Assembly: GCA_963798805.1 (NCBI GenBank)
Contig: CAWCVC010000008.1
Span: forward strand, 253,161 to 317,160
Reading direction: 5' to 3'
From: CAVZCK01 sp963798805
GTDB taxonomy: Bacteria; Pseudomonadota; Alphaproteobacteria; Rhizobiales; Rhodomicrobiaceae
DNA length: 64,000 nucleotides
The translations under genes and the position numbers were made by a program. This document shows positions 34,325-43,166 of this stretch, piece by piece; the stretch's first letter is position 1, and every line of letters starts with the position of its first letter. Below the pieces are notes generated by a model, which made no database searches, was not told the DNA's origin, and saw nothing but the letters and a program-made list of their open reading frames with translations.

Positions 34325-35312
34325 GTTGCCCCGCCGCAGCCTGGAAAGCGCCCTGCGCCGGGCCGGCGGGGGCGATCCTCTCGAGGAAATAGCGATAAGT
34401 GCTCGACAGGCCCTCGTTCAGCGGACGCCCACCGCGCCAGCCCGTCGCGGCGAGGTGCGCGCCATCGAGGCTCTTGCGCGGGATGCCGTCTGGCTTGGAG
34501 GCGTCGAATTCCAGCCGGCCTTCGTACCCGACGATGGCGGCGATCGCTTCCGCAATGGTCCGGATGGACGTCTCGCTGCCCACACCAATATTGATCGGCT
34601 CGCCGTCCTGATAGTTGTTCAGCAGGTGGACGAGCGCGTCGGCGCAATCATCGACATGCATGAATTCGCGGGTGGGCCGGTCGCTTCCCCAGATCGTGAT
34701 CGCGGGAAGGCCCTTCAGCTTCGCCTCATGCATCCGGCGGATCAGCGCCGGGATCACATGGCTCATCAGCGGATCGAAATTGTCGCCGGGCCCGTAGAGA
34801 TTGGCCGGGATTGCGGTGAAATAGTCGAACCCCAATTCGAGGCGATAGGCTTCGGTCAGTTTCAGCCCGGCAATCTTGGCCAGAGCATACCATTGATTGG
34901 TCGGCTCAAGCGGTCCTGTAAGCAGGCTCTCCTCGCGGATCGGCTGCTCGGCACCGCGCGGATAGATGCAACTCGAGGCCAGGAAGATCAGGCGCCGCAC
35001 GCTGCATTCGGCCGAGCCGCAGATGACGTTCTGGGCGATGGCGAGATTGTCGGCGAGGAAGGAGACGGGAAAATTGGCGTTGGCGTGAATGCCGCCGACT
35101 TTCGCCGCGGCGACGATGACCGCGTCCGGCCGGTTCTCCTTCAGCCAGGCAAAGACATCGGGCTGGCGGGTCAGGTCAAGCTCTCGCCGGTCGACGGCCA
35201 GAATCTCGCAGCTCTCCGTCTGCAGCCGCCGCATGAGTGCGGAGCCGAGCATGCCGCGATGGCCGCACACCCAGATGCGCTTACCTTCGGTTGAGAAATG
35301 CTTGAAGCCCAT
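34317..35312 (-). CDS. fcl: GDP-L-fucose synthase/GDP-colitose synthase-like epimerase-reductase
   Basis: 331 residues from ATG 35312. WVCGHRGMLGSALMRRL, AAAKVGGIHANANFPVSFL, LASSCIYPRGAEQPI and WYALAKIAGLKL (Y-x-x-x-K) are the Fcl/WcaG signature; EFMHVDDCADAL follows. Fcl epimerises C3/C5 and reduces C4 of GDP-4-keto-6-deoxymannose. ColC, a close relative, does C5 epimerisation and C4 reduction after ColD. Co-occurrence with the ColD-like gene favours a ColC-like role on a 3,6-dideoxy-4-keto sugar. Confidence 0.9.
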   Translation of the reverse strand: MGFKHFSTEGKRIWVCGHRGMLGSALMRRLQTESCEILAVDRRELDLTRQPDVFAWLKENRPDAVIVAAAKVGGIHANANFPVSFLADNLAIAQNVICGSAECSVRRLIFLASSCIYPRGAEQPIREESLLTGPLEPTNQWYALAKIAGLKLTEAYRLELGFDYFTAIPANLYGPGDNFDPLMSHVIPALIRRMHEAKLKGLPAITIWGSDRPTREFMHVDDCADALVHLLNNYQDGEPINIGVGSETSIRTIAEAIAAIVGYEGRLEFDASKPDGIPRKSLDGAHLAATGWRGGRPLNEGLSSTYRYFLERIAPAGPAQGAFQAAAGQHV

Positions 35313-35449
35313 GGCGACCTTGGTGGATTCCGACCTTTGCAGCAGTCTAAGCCGCACTTGCTTTATGCAGCCTTAAGTTGCATAGCTTTCGCCGGGCTTG
35401 AGGCTTGTGAGCCATTTTCAAAATGTTCACCAGGCCGCGCGATGCACTC

Positions 35450-36718
35450 TCATACGGACGCCGCGCGTCCTCCGCTCCGGGTCGGGACCCGAGTCTCATC
35501 GCTCCGTTTGGCGAGAATGTCGGCGGCAAATCGCGCGAGCGAGCCGCCGCTGAACAGATGGCCTTCTATCCCAGCGTTTCGCGCGGCTTTCATATCGATG
35601 TCGCGGTCGCCGATCAGGAGGCTGTGTGCCGCGTCGATCTGCCAATGCCTCATAAGGTCGATTATCATGCCCGCGCCCGGCTTGCGCCAGGGATGAGGGG
35701 CGCGGTAGGAACCGACAGCAGCGTCGGGGTGGTAGGGGCAATAGCGCCAGTCATCGACATGCGCGCCGCTCTTCATCATTTCGCCATTCATCCAGCGATG
35801 GAGCCGCTTAACGGTTTCTTCATCGAAAAATCCGTGAGCAACGCCGGCCTGGTTGGTGATGACGAAGACGAAATATCCGGCGTCATTGAAGACTTTCACC
35901 GCTTCATGCGCTCCATCCGTCCATTGAATCTGGTCCGGCCGATGCGGATAGCCGGTATTGGCATTCAGCACGCCGTCGCGGTCGAGAAACACCGCCGGGC
36001 GGCGCATCTGTTTCGGGATAAGCGTCTGCGCGTTCTGTAGATCTTCGGGAAAACCGATATCGATGAAGAAGCGGTCATAGCTCTTGCCGGGGAGGAGCCC
36101 GGTCTTGGCGAGGCGCGGCAGCACATGTGCTTCCAGCGAGGCGGGCGGCTCGCTGATCCAGCCGAGAATCGCCTTGTCGAGCCAGTAAATGCCGCCATTG
36201 ATGAGGCCCGGACCATTTGCCGATTTCTCCGCGAAGCTCGTTACCTTCCCGTCGCTCAGTTCGACCCGGCCATAGCGTCCGGTGTCGGCGATCCGCCGCA
36301 GAGCGATCCGGCCGACAGTTTGCCGCGGCGCGATGGGCGGGACGCAAAGATCGAGAAAGTTAATGTCGAAAAGACTATCGCCGTTGAGGAGCAGAAATTG
36401 CTGGGCCAGGCGCTCCCGAGCGTTGAGCAAGGCGCCGGCGGTTCCGGCGGGTGCCGGCTCGACGAGGCAGGTGATCCGGCAGCCAAGCTCGGGCGCGCGG
36501 GCTTCGATTGCCCTGAGCTGATCCGCGAGATAGCCGGCCAGCAGCAGAATGTCGGTGAAGCCATGGCGGATAAGGTTAACGATCAGGTAATCGAGGAATG
36601 GCCGCCCGGCGATCTCGACTAGCGGCTTCGGGCGCTCGTCCGTCAGTGAGCCGAGCCGGGCGCCGCGCCCGCCGACCAGAATGACCGCCTGTCTGCTGTC
36701 AGCGAAGTTACCCTTCAT
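35450..36718 (-). CDS. Bifunctional heptose-1-phosphate guanylyltransferase (HddC-like) - heptose bisphosphate phosphatase (GmhB-like)
   Basis: 422 residues in two domains. Residues about 1-235: nucleotidyltransferase with VILVGGRGARLGSLTDERPKPLVEIAGRP, LLLNGDSLFDIN and FIDIGFPEDL. Residues about 240-405: HAD-IIIA phosphatase with the nucleophile motif FLDRDGVLN, VITNQAGVAHG, the CxH-type zinc loop (WRYCPYHPDAA), RKPGAGM and LIGDRDIDM. These are normally two proteins, acting last (HddC) and third (GmhB) in GDP-heptose synthesis. The start overlaps the gmhA stop (ATGA). Confidence 0.88.
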   Translation of the reverse strand: MKGNFADSRQAVILVGGRGARLGSLTDERPKPLVEIAGRPFLDYLIVNLIRHGFTDILLLAGYLADQLRAIEARAPELGCRITCLVEPAPAGTAGALLNARERLAQQFLLLNGDSLFDINFLDLCVPPIAPRQTVGRIALRRIADTGRYGRVELSDGKVTSFAEKSANGPGLINGGIYWLDKAILGWISEPPASLEAHVLPRLAKTGLLPGKSYDRFFIDIGFPEDLQNAQTLIPKQMRRPAVFLDRDGVLNANTGYPHRPDQIQWTDGAHEAVKVFNDAGYFVFVITNQAGVAHGFFDEETVKRLHRWMNGEMMKSGAHVDDWRYCPYHPDAAVGSYRAPHPWRKPGAGMIIDLMRHWQIDAAHSLLIGDRDIDMKAARNAGIEGHLFSGGSLARFAADILAKRSDETRVPTRSGGRAASV

Positions 36719-37338
36719 GCCAGCGCATCCTCGATCAGCTCACAGATCGTATGCCCGATAGAGATGTGCAGTTCCTGAATCCGCGGCGTGCTGAGCGACG
36801 GGGCATTGATCAGCACATCGGCGAGGGTCGCCGTCTTGCCGCCTCCGCCGCCGGTCAGGGCAATGGTGTGGATGCCCATGTCCCTGGCGGTTTCGAACGC
36901 TGCGGTAACATTGGCGCTGTTGCCGCTGGTCGAAATGCCGACCAGCACGTCGCCAGCCCGGCCGACCCCTCTCACCTGACGGGCGAAGACCTCCTGGAAA
37001 CCATAATCATTGCCAATCGCCGTCAATGCGGAGGTGTCGACGGTGAGCGCGATGGAGGCCATCGGCGTGCGGTCGATGAGAAAGCGCCCCATTAGCTCCG
37101 CCGCGAGATGCTGGGCGTCGGCCGCCGATCCGCCATTGCCGCAGAACATCACCTTGCCGCCGGCCCGCAGGCTGCGCTCGATGACACGGGCCGCCGCGAC
37201 CACCGGGCCGACATTCTGCTTCAGAAGGCCGAAATTCTGCTCCGTCTCGTGGAAGCGAAGAAAAGCCGTACGAGCCCAGTCTTCATCGCTGAGAGGCGGT
37301 TTCGCGGGGGCTTCGGAAAAGGCCGTCTTGGCGGACAT
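36715..37338 (-). CDS. gmhA: Sedoheptulose-7-phosphate isomerase GmhA
   Basis: 207 residues, SIS domain. MFCGNGGSAADAQHLAAELMGRF is the phosphosugar-binding core; ALTVDTSALTAIGNDYGFQEVFARQV and GISTSGNSANVTAAFE are diagnostic for GmhA. Converts sedoheptulose 7-phosphate to D-glycero-D-manno-heptose 7-phosphate, the first step of GDP- (or ADP-) heptose synthesis. First enzyme gene of the operon after the glycosyltransferase, translationally coupled to the HddC-GmhB fusion. Confidence 0.93.
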   Translation of the reverse strand: MSAKTAFSEAPAKPPLSDEDWARTAFLRFHETEQNFGLLKQNVGPVVAAARVIERSLRAGGKVMFCGNGGSAADAQHLAAELMGRFLIDRTPMASIALTVDTSALTAIGNDYGFQEVFARQVRGVGRAGDVLVGISTSGNSANVTAAFETARDMGIHTIALTGGGGGKTATLADVLINAPSLSTPRIQELHISIGHTICELIEDALA

Positions 37339-37395
37339 TGACGTCTCTTTTGTTGCGCTCTCCGGGATTTGGTCCGGGCGAGCGAGGGAAAGCGT

Positions 37396-38142
37396 TTATA
37401 GCTGCGCACCACACTGAGCGTAGCGCTCATGCTCGCTGACGACGGTATCGTTGCCGCTGCGGAATTCCTGCTGGCTCTCAGGGTTGGAATAATAGGAGCC
37501 GACCACGACCGCGCCGCGAGACACCTTCTTGTTTGCCTTGAGCAGGCGCTGCCAGACGATGAAATCGATGATCGTCGGAATGGGAGTTCCATCGCCGAAC
37601 CATTTCGGATAGCCACCGACGGATTTCATCGCCGCCGTCTTGAACACGGGAGCAGGGCCCCAGGTGCCCCGATGGCCGTCGCCATTACCGAGGCGAAGCC
37701 CGTCCTCTTTCTCCGGCGGCCAGTTCCGGCAGGGCTTCAGTGCGCTAAGGTTGAACGCCTCGCGATCCGTTTCCCCTTCTTCGGTGAAGCGGATTTCCCA
37801 GTCGCCGAAAAACGCGTCCGCCTCGAGTTGCTGCATGGCGCCGATATGAAGCTCGAGAGCGTTCTTGAAATAGAAATCATCGAGATTGAGCGCGGCGAAA
37901 TAGGGCGTATTCGTCAAGGCGAGGCCTATATTCAGGGCTTCGGCCGTCCTGATGCCATCCGATACCGTGACAATCGTCACGCGCTGGTCCGGCGCCTCCA
38001 GCGTCAGGCCGCCGTCGCAGACATAGATGATCTTGACCGGGATCGTCTGATTCAGCAGCGAGCGGCAATGCTGCCGGAAATAGAGATCCAGGTTCTTCTG
38101 CTTATGCCAGGCGGAACAGACGATCGTTATTTCTTCATTCAT
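37396..38142 (-). CDS. Family 2 glycosyltransferase-like protein
   Basis: 248 residues from ATG 38142 (MNEEITIVCSAWHKQ); 7 more codons are open upstream. GT-A fold signs: TIVCSAWHKQKNLDLYFRQHCRSLL at the N-terminus, IGLALTNTPYFAALNLDDFYFKNALE with the D-D motif near residue 88, and GDWEIRFTEEGE. The glycine-rich, W-containing KEDGLRLGNGDGHRGTWGPAPVFK loop may be the acceptor site. It could transfer the sugar made by the downstream enzymes. Divergent from the radical SAM gene. Confidence 0.75.
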   Translation of the reverse strand: MNEEITIVCSAWHKQKNLDLYFRQHCRSLLNQTIPVKIIYVCDGGLTLEAPDQRVTIVTVSDGIRTAEALNIGLALTNTPYFAALNLDDFYFKNALELHIGAMQQLEADAFFGDWEIRFTEEGETDREAFNLSALKPCRNWPPEKEDGLRLGNGDGHRGTWGPAPVFKTAAMKSVGGYPKWFGDGTPIPTIIDFIVWQRLLKANKKVSRGAVVVGSYYSNPESQQEFRSGNDTVVSEHERYAQCGAQL

Positions 38143-38311
38143 CCGATCGGCTCCCCAGCGCACAGACCGCGCTCTTCATTGCGGAAGCTTAGGCGTTATC
38201 GCTGTCGCGAAGCTTGCGCGCTGCCCTCTCGCCCCGGACGGCTCTAAAGCTTTGGATAAGGCCGCCCGGCTATATTTCAGGCCCAACTGGCAAAAATCAA
38301 AGCGGCCGACC

Positions 38312-39868
38312 ATGATCGACGTCCTCTTCGTGAACCCGGATTCCTCGCTCGATGCCTATCAGGAGCTGGCCAAGACCTATTCCGCCATTGAGCCGCCGAC
38401 CTGGGCGCTGCTGCTGGCGCAGTCCTGCAGGAGCAAAGGATTTACCTGCCAGATCCTCGATTGCGACGCCGAACGCCTGTCTCTGGCCGACTCCGTTCGG
38501 CGCATCGAGGAGGCGCGCGCCCGCCTCGTGGTCTTCGTGATCTACGGCCAGAACCCCAACTCCGGCACAACGGGCATGATCGGCGGCACGCGGCTCGCCA
38601 AGGCGCTCAAAGATGCGAGGCCAGACATGAAGATCTGCTTCGTCGGCTCGCATACCAGCGCTCTGCCGAAGGAGGTGCTGGCGCTCCCCTATGTCGATGT
38701 CGTGTTGCTCAACGAGGGCGTCTACGCGCTGCACAGCCTTCTGGCGAGTGATCTCGACGGCGATCTGAAGACCATTCGCGGCATCGGCTACAAGGCCGAG
38801 GACGGCGCCGGGTGCCTGCGGCCAGTGCTGAATCCGCCCGAGCGCGTTGTGCCGCAGGACCGGCTGGAAACCGACCTGCCGGGCATGGCCTGGGACCTGC
38901 TGCCCTATCGCGAAAAACCGCTCGACCTCTATCGCGCCCATTTCTGGCATGCCGGTTTCGACCACGCCAAGCGCACGCCTTTCGCTGCGATCTACACCTC
39001 TCTGGGGTGCAATTTCGGCTGCGATTTCTGCATGATCAACATTGTCAACCGGGCCGACAATGACGATGCCGTCGACGCCTCTTATTCGCGCGGCATGCGC
39101 TTCTGGTCTCCGGATTTCATGCTGAAAGAGCTGGAAAAGCTCGCTGGGCTTGGTGTCAAGACGCTCCGCATCAGCGACGAAATGTTCTTCCTCAACCGCA
39201 AATACTACCGGCCGCTTCTGGAGAAGATCGTCGAGCGCGGCCTCGACTTCTCGATGTGGACCTATTCGCGTGTGGACACAGTGCGCGAGGAAGCGTTGGA
39301 GCTGTTCAAGAAGGCAGGCGTCGATTGGCTGGCGCTCGGCGTCGAGGCTGGCAATCAGACCGTCCGACAGCAGGTCTCGAAAGGCAGCTTCAAGGAGGTC
39401 GACATCCGCGAAGTCTGCGCCACCGTCCGCAATGCCGGCATCAATGTGATCAGCAATTATATCTTCGGCCTCGAAAGCGACACGCTGGAGACCATGCAGC
39501 AGACGCTCGATCTGGCGCTGGAGCTGAACACCGAGATGGCGAACATGTATCCGTGCCAGGCTCTGCCCGGTAGTCCGATGCATACGCGCGCCAAGGCGCA
39601 GGGCCGTCCGCTGCCGGACAGCTATGCCGGTTATGCCTTCCTGTCCTATGAGGCACAGCCGCTGTCGAACGACCATCTGACGTCCGCCGACATTCTCCGC
39701 TTCCGGGATGAAGCCTGGCACCGCTATTTCACCAACCAGAGCTATCTGGAGCTGGTCGAGCGCAAATTCGGTGTGGCGCAAAGAAACAACGTCGAGGATA
39801 TGGCTCGCATCCGACTGCGCCGTCGCCTGCTTGAGGGCGGTGAGAATGAGCTTGCCGCTACCGCCTGA
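38312..39868 (+). CDS. B12-binding-domain radical SAM protein
   Basis: 518 residues from ATG 38312. N-terminal 170 residues look like a cobalamin-binding Rossmann domain (IDVLFVNPDSS to VVFVIYGQNP, ICFVGSHTSALP, VDVVLLNEG). The radical SAM cluster motif C-x3-C-x2-C is seen in SLGCNFGCDFC, and LRISDEMFFLNRKYY and WLALGVEAGNQTVRQQV follow. Proteins of this build methylate or rearrange unreactive carbons (class B methylases) or act in cofactor and lipid synthesis. Next to a sugar operon it could C-methylate a sugar (inference). Its end overlaps the convergent DHA2 gene by 11 bases. Confidence 0.85.
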   Translation: MIDVLFVNPDSSLDAYQELAKTYSAIEPPTWALLLAQSCRSKGFTCQILDCDAERLSLADSVRRIEEARARLVVFVIYGQNPNSGTTGMIGGTRLAKALKDARPDMKICFVGSHTSALPKEVLALPYVDVVLLNEGVYALHSLLASDLDGDLKTIRGIGYKAEDGAGCLRPVLNPPERVVPQDRLETDLPGMAWDLLPYREKPLDLYRAHFWHAGFDHAKRTPFAAIYTSLGCNFGCDFCMINIVNRADNDDAVDASYSRGMRFWSPDFMLKELEKLAGLGVKTLRISDEMFFLNRKYYRPLLEKIVERGLDFSMWTYSRVDTVREEALELFKKAGVDWLALGVEAGNQTVRQQVSKGSFKEVDIREVCATVRNAGINVISNYIFGLESDTLETMQQTLDLALELNTEMANMYPCQALPGSPMHTRAKAQGRPLPDSYAGYAFLSYEAQPLSNDHLTSADILRFRDEAWHRYFTNQSYLELVERKFGVAQRNNVEDMARIRLRRRLLEGGENELAATA

Positions 39869-41414
39869 CGGCTGGCGCGTTGCCCGTCGCCGTCAACTTC
39901 GATGGCACATCGGCCAGAGTCGCCCAGGCGATGAGCGCGGCCAGCAGGCCGAAAGCGGCCGCGATCAGCATGGCGACGCCATAAGCGTTCATGAATGCCG
40001 CTTCCAGCGCCGGGCGCGCCGATGAGGAGACCTCGGGCAGGTTACCGAAACGAGGCTGTTTGCCGCTGTTGCCGAGATCGACGCCCGCCAGATCGTTGAG
40101 ATAAATGATCGTCGCCACAGAGCCCACGATCGCGACCGCAAACAGCCCGGCCAGCCGGCTTGCCGCATTGTTCACACCGGACGCCGCGCCGGATTCCGCA
40201 TCAGGCGCGGAGTTCATCACCGCCGTCGTGAGCGGCGCCACGACGATGGCCATGCCGCACGCGAGAATGAGGATCGGCAGCAGGATACCGACCCAGAAAT
40301 TCGCGATGTTGGGCGCGAAAACGCCCGCCGCCACTCCGACGAGGACCGAACCGAGAACGAGCGGCAGACGGGGGCCGGTATGGTCCGCCCATTTCCCGGC
40401 GAAACGCGAGGCAACCCCGATGATGAGGCCCATTGGTAGCAGAATGAGGCCGACCTCCCATGAGCTGTAGCCGCGCAACTCGATGAGATCGAATGGCAAC
40501 AGGAAAAGCACGGCCGAAAATGCGCCATAGAGCAGCAGGGTGGTCAGATTTGCGCCGGTGAACGCCTTGTTCGCGAACAGAGAGGGCGGCATTAGCGGGT
40601 TCTTGATGTTGCGCTCGGTGATGACGAACGCGGCGACGCCGACAATGCCGACAACCAGCCAGATCGCGACCGATGTCGACAGCGTCGCCGTTTGCGACGC
40701 CGTCGTCAAAGCCAGCGTCAAGCCGCCAAAGCCGATCACCGCCAGAACGCCGCCCATCCAGTCGAGCCTGTCCGCAGCGTCCTCGCCCCGGCTTTCGGGC
40801 ACATGCCGCAAGGTGAGCCAGACCGGCACGGCGGCAATCGGCACGTTGATCCAGAAGGCTGCACGCCAGCTCAGCGTGTCGATGAGGAAGCCGCCAAGCG
40901 GCGGACCGAGCGCTGTAGTGATGGCCGAGGCGCCTGCCCAGAGCCCGATGGCGCGGCCGCGCACGTCTTTCGGGAAGGAAGCGGCGATGATGGCGAGGCT
41001 TTGCGGGATCATTAGCGCCGCGCCGACGCCCTGGCAGATCCGCGCAACGATTAACGTGAGCAGGTCAGGCGCCAGCGCGCAGGCGATCGATGCCAGCACG
41101 AACAGGCCGATGCCGATGATGAAGGTGCGGCGGCGGCCGAATTTGTCGCCAGCGCCGCCGCCCACGAGGATGAGGCTCCCGAGCGTCAGCGCGTAGCCGT
41201 TCACCACCCATTCGAGCGTGGCGAAATTCGCGCCGAAATCCTGCTGAATCGACGGCAGAGCAATCGACACGACGGTACTGTCGATGAAGCCCATGGCGGA
41301 GGCAAGGATCGTCGCCGCCAGGACAAAGGGCCGCGAGGCTTCGGCGCATGGCGCCGTTGCGTCTACATCTATGACGCTGCGCCCATCCGGACAGAGCGGT
41401 CGGTGTAACGCCAT
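39858..41414 (-). CDS. DHA2-family MFS drug efflux transporter (EmrB/QacA type)
   Basis: 518 residues with 14 predicted helices; AAGG AG ribosome site before the ATG at 41414. Motif D1-like ASAMGFIDSTVVSIALPSIQQDF, motif A GGGAGDKFGRRRTF and motif C region ALGPPLGGFLIDTLSWRAAFWINVP are DHA2 signatures. Probably exports hydrophobic compounds by proton antiport. No EmrA-like adaptor gene is adjacent. Confidence 0.92.
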   Translation of the reverse strand: MALHRPLCPDGRSVIDVDATAPCAEASRPFVLAATILASAMGFIDSTVVSIALPSIQQDFGANFATLEWVVNGYALTLGSLILVGGGAGDKFGRRRTFIIGIGLFVLASIACALAPDLLTLIVARICQGVGAALMIPQSLAIIAASFPKDVRGRAIGLWAGASAITTALGPPLGGFLIDTLSWRAAFWINVPIAAVPVWLTLRHVPESRGEDAADRLDWMGGVLAVIGFGGLTLALTTASQTATLSTSVAIWLVVGIVGVAAFVITERNIKNPLMPPSLFANKAFTGANLTTLLLYGAFSAVLFLLPFDLIELRGYSSWEVGLILLPMGLIIGVASRFAGKWADHTGPRLPLVLGSVLVGVAAGVFAPNIANFWVGILLPILILACGMAIVVAPLTTAVMNSAPDAESGAASGVNNAASRLAGLFAVAIVGSVATIIYLNDLAGVDLGNSGKQPRFGNLPEVSSSARPALEAAFMNAYGVAMLIAAAFGLLAALIAWATLADVPSKLTATGNAPAVRR

Positions 41415-41591
41415 TGCGATCTCCTTCGAGCCTGCCGGATCCGATCCTAATACATCAATTTGAGCAGTTCGGGCCGGTGCGCAACCGTTTCAAGACAAAA
41501 GAGCTGCGCGGAAGGCGTCCTTATATCGGCGCTGAGCGCGTGTTAACCTGCCGCCGAATGCTGAAGGTCAGGTTTGGCGAAGGAGTCGGCG

Positions 41592-43163
41592 ATGCAGCAT
41601 TACGGACTCTGCGGCGCAGGACTGCATGGTGGGTGGACGTCTTTCCCGAAAACTCATCCTGCCGCCGCACAAGCGCAGGCGGAGGCCTTCGACCGCGCCA
41701 CCTGTCTCGATCTCGCCGACACGGCGCTGCGCCTCACCCGGATTGCCGGCGCTGGCTATGCCGACATGCGGGTCAGCCGCAATCAGAGCGAATTTCTGTT
41801 CGCGCGTGAGGACAAGCTCAAACTCATCAATTTCGGCCTTGAGGTCGGCTTTGGAATCCGTGTACTGATGAACGGAAGCTGGGGATTTGCCGGCAGCAGC
41901 GTTCTGACCGAACCGGAGATCGAGCGCATGGTCGCCCTGGCCGTCGAGAATGCGCAGGCGAATGCGCTGATCCAGGCGGTGCCGATCGTCATCGAGGATC
42001 TGCCGGCGTTTCAGCAAGACTGGACGATGCCGGTGAAGACCGATCCTTTCACCGTCGCGACGGATGTGAAAGCGGCTCACCTCCTCGCCATCAACGAAGC
42101 GGCGCTCAAGAATGGCGCGGATTTCTGCAACGCCATGCTGCATTCGGTGTGCGAGGAGAAGTTTTTCGCGAGCACAAGGGGCAGCGCGATTTTCCAGACG
42201 CGCGTCCGCGTCGCGCCGTTTTTCATGGCGACGGCCGTCCAAAAGAGCAGCGGCAAATTCGCCCGGCGCGATAGCCTCGCGGCGCCGCGCGGCGCCGGCT
42301 GGGAGTATATCGAGAGCTGCGATCTCGTTGCCGAAGCGGCGCGCGCCGGCGCCGAGGCGCGCGAGAAGCTCGCGGCGAAGCCCGTCGAGCCGGGCAGCTA
42401 CGACCTGATCATCGATCCGACCAATCTGTTCCTCACCATCCACGAAACCATCGGTCATTCGACCGAGCTCGACCGCGCTCTCGGCTGGGAGGCGGATTTC
42501 GCCGGCACATCCTTCGTCACGCCTGACAAGCTCGGGACGCTGCAATTCGGGACGCCGATCATGACGGTGATCGGCGACCGCTCGCAGGAGGGCGGCCTCG
42601 CCACCGTCGGCTTCGATGATGACGGCGTGCGAACGGCGGGCCAGGAATTTCCGATCATCGAGCGGGGCATCTTCAAGAACTATCAGATGGCGATGGGCCA
42701 GGCGCAGTATATCGGCCGGGAGAAATCGAATGGCTGTGCCTATTGCGACAGCGCGACCGCCTTTCCGATTCAGCGGATGCCGAATATTTCGCTGCAGCCG
42801 AGCCCGCAAGCCTCATCGCTCGGCGATTTGATCGGCGGCGTCGATCGCGGCATCTACATCACGGGCGCGGGAAGCTGGAGCATCGATCAGCAGCGCGACA
42901 ATTTTCAGTTCAGCGGGCAGCTCTTTTACGAAATCCGCAATGGCAAGCTCGGGTCGATGCTGCGGGATGTCGCCTATCAGGGACGGACGGTGCCGTTCTG
43001 GAATGCGCTGGACGGGCTCGGAGACGCATCAACCTATTTCCTCGGCGGCACCTTTACCTGCGGCAAGGGACAGCCGATGCAGGGCGCGCCCGTCTCGCAT
43101 GGCGCGGTGCCGGCGCGCCTCCGCGGCATAACCGTGCTGAACACCGAACGCGAGGACGTCTGA
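41592..43163 (+). CDS. tldD: TldD-like metalloprotease subunit
   Basis: 523 residues from ATG 41592, chosen for AAGGAG upstream. The zinc motif H-E-x-x-x-H appears as HETIGHSTELDRALG, with a distal cysteine region GGTFTCGKGQPMQG. The TldD N-terminal domain covers the first half (ADMRVSRNQSEFLFAREDKL). TldD forms a heterodimer with TldE/PmbA that degrades unfolded peptides and matures some peptides. The partner gene begins 3 bases after its stop. The N-terminus is somewhat longer than E. coli TldD. Confidence 0.9.
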   Translation: MQHYGLCGAGLHGGWTSFPKTHPAAAQAQAEAFDRATCLDLADTALRLTRIAGAGYADMRVSRNQSEFLFAREDKLKLINFGLEVGFGIRVLMNGSWGFAGSSVLTEPEIERMVALAVENAQANALIQAVPIVIEDLPAFQQDWTMPVKTDPFTVATDVKAAHLLAINEAALKNGADFCNAMLHSVCEEKFFASTRGSAIFQTRVRVAPFFMATAVQKSSGKFARRDSLAAPRGAGWEYIESCDLVAEAARAGAEAREKLAAKPVEPGSYDLIIDPTNLFLTIHETIGHSTELDRALGWEADFAGTSFVTPDKLGTLQFGTPIMTVIGDRSQEGGLATVGFDDDGVRTAGQEFPIIERGIFKNYQMAMGQAQYIGREKSNGCAYCDSATAFPIQRMPNISLQPSPQASSLGDLIGGVDRGIYITGAGSWSIDQQRDNFQFSGQLFYEIRNGKLGSMLRDVAYQGRTVPFWNALDGLGDASTYFLGGTFTCGKGQPMQGAPVSHGAVPARLRGITVLNTEREDV

Positions 43164-43166
43164 CCG

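Noticed and set aside
38297..39781. 494-codon minus-strand frame over the radical SAM gene
   Set aside because: Same reason: the plus strand carries the Fe-S motif and full domain order.
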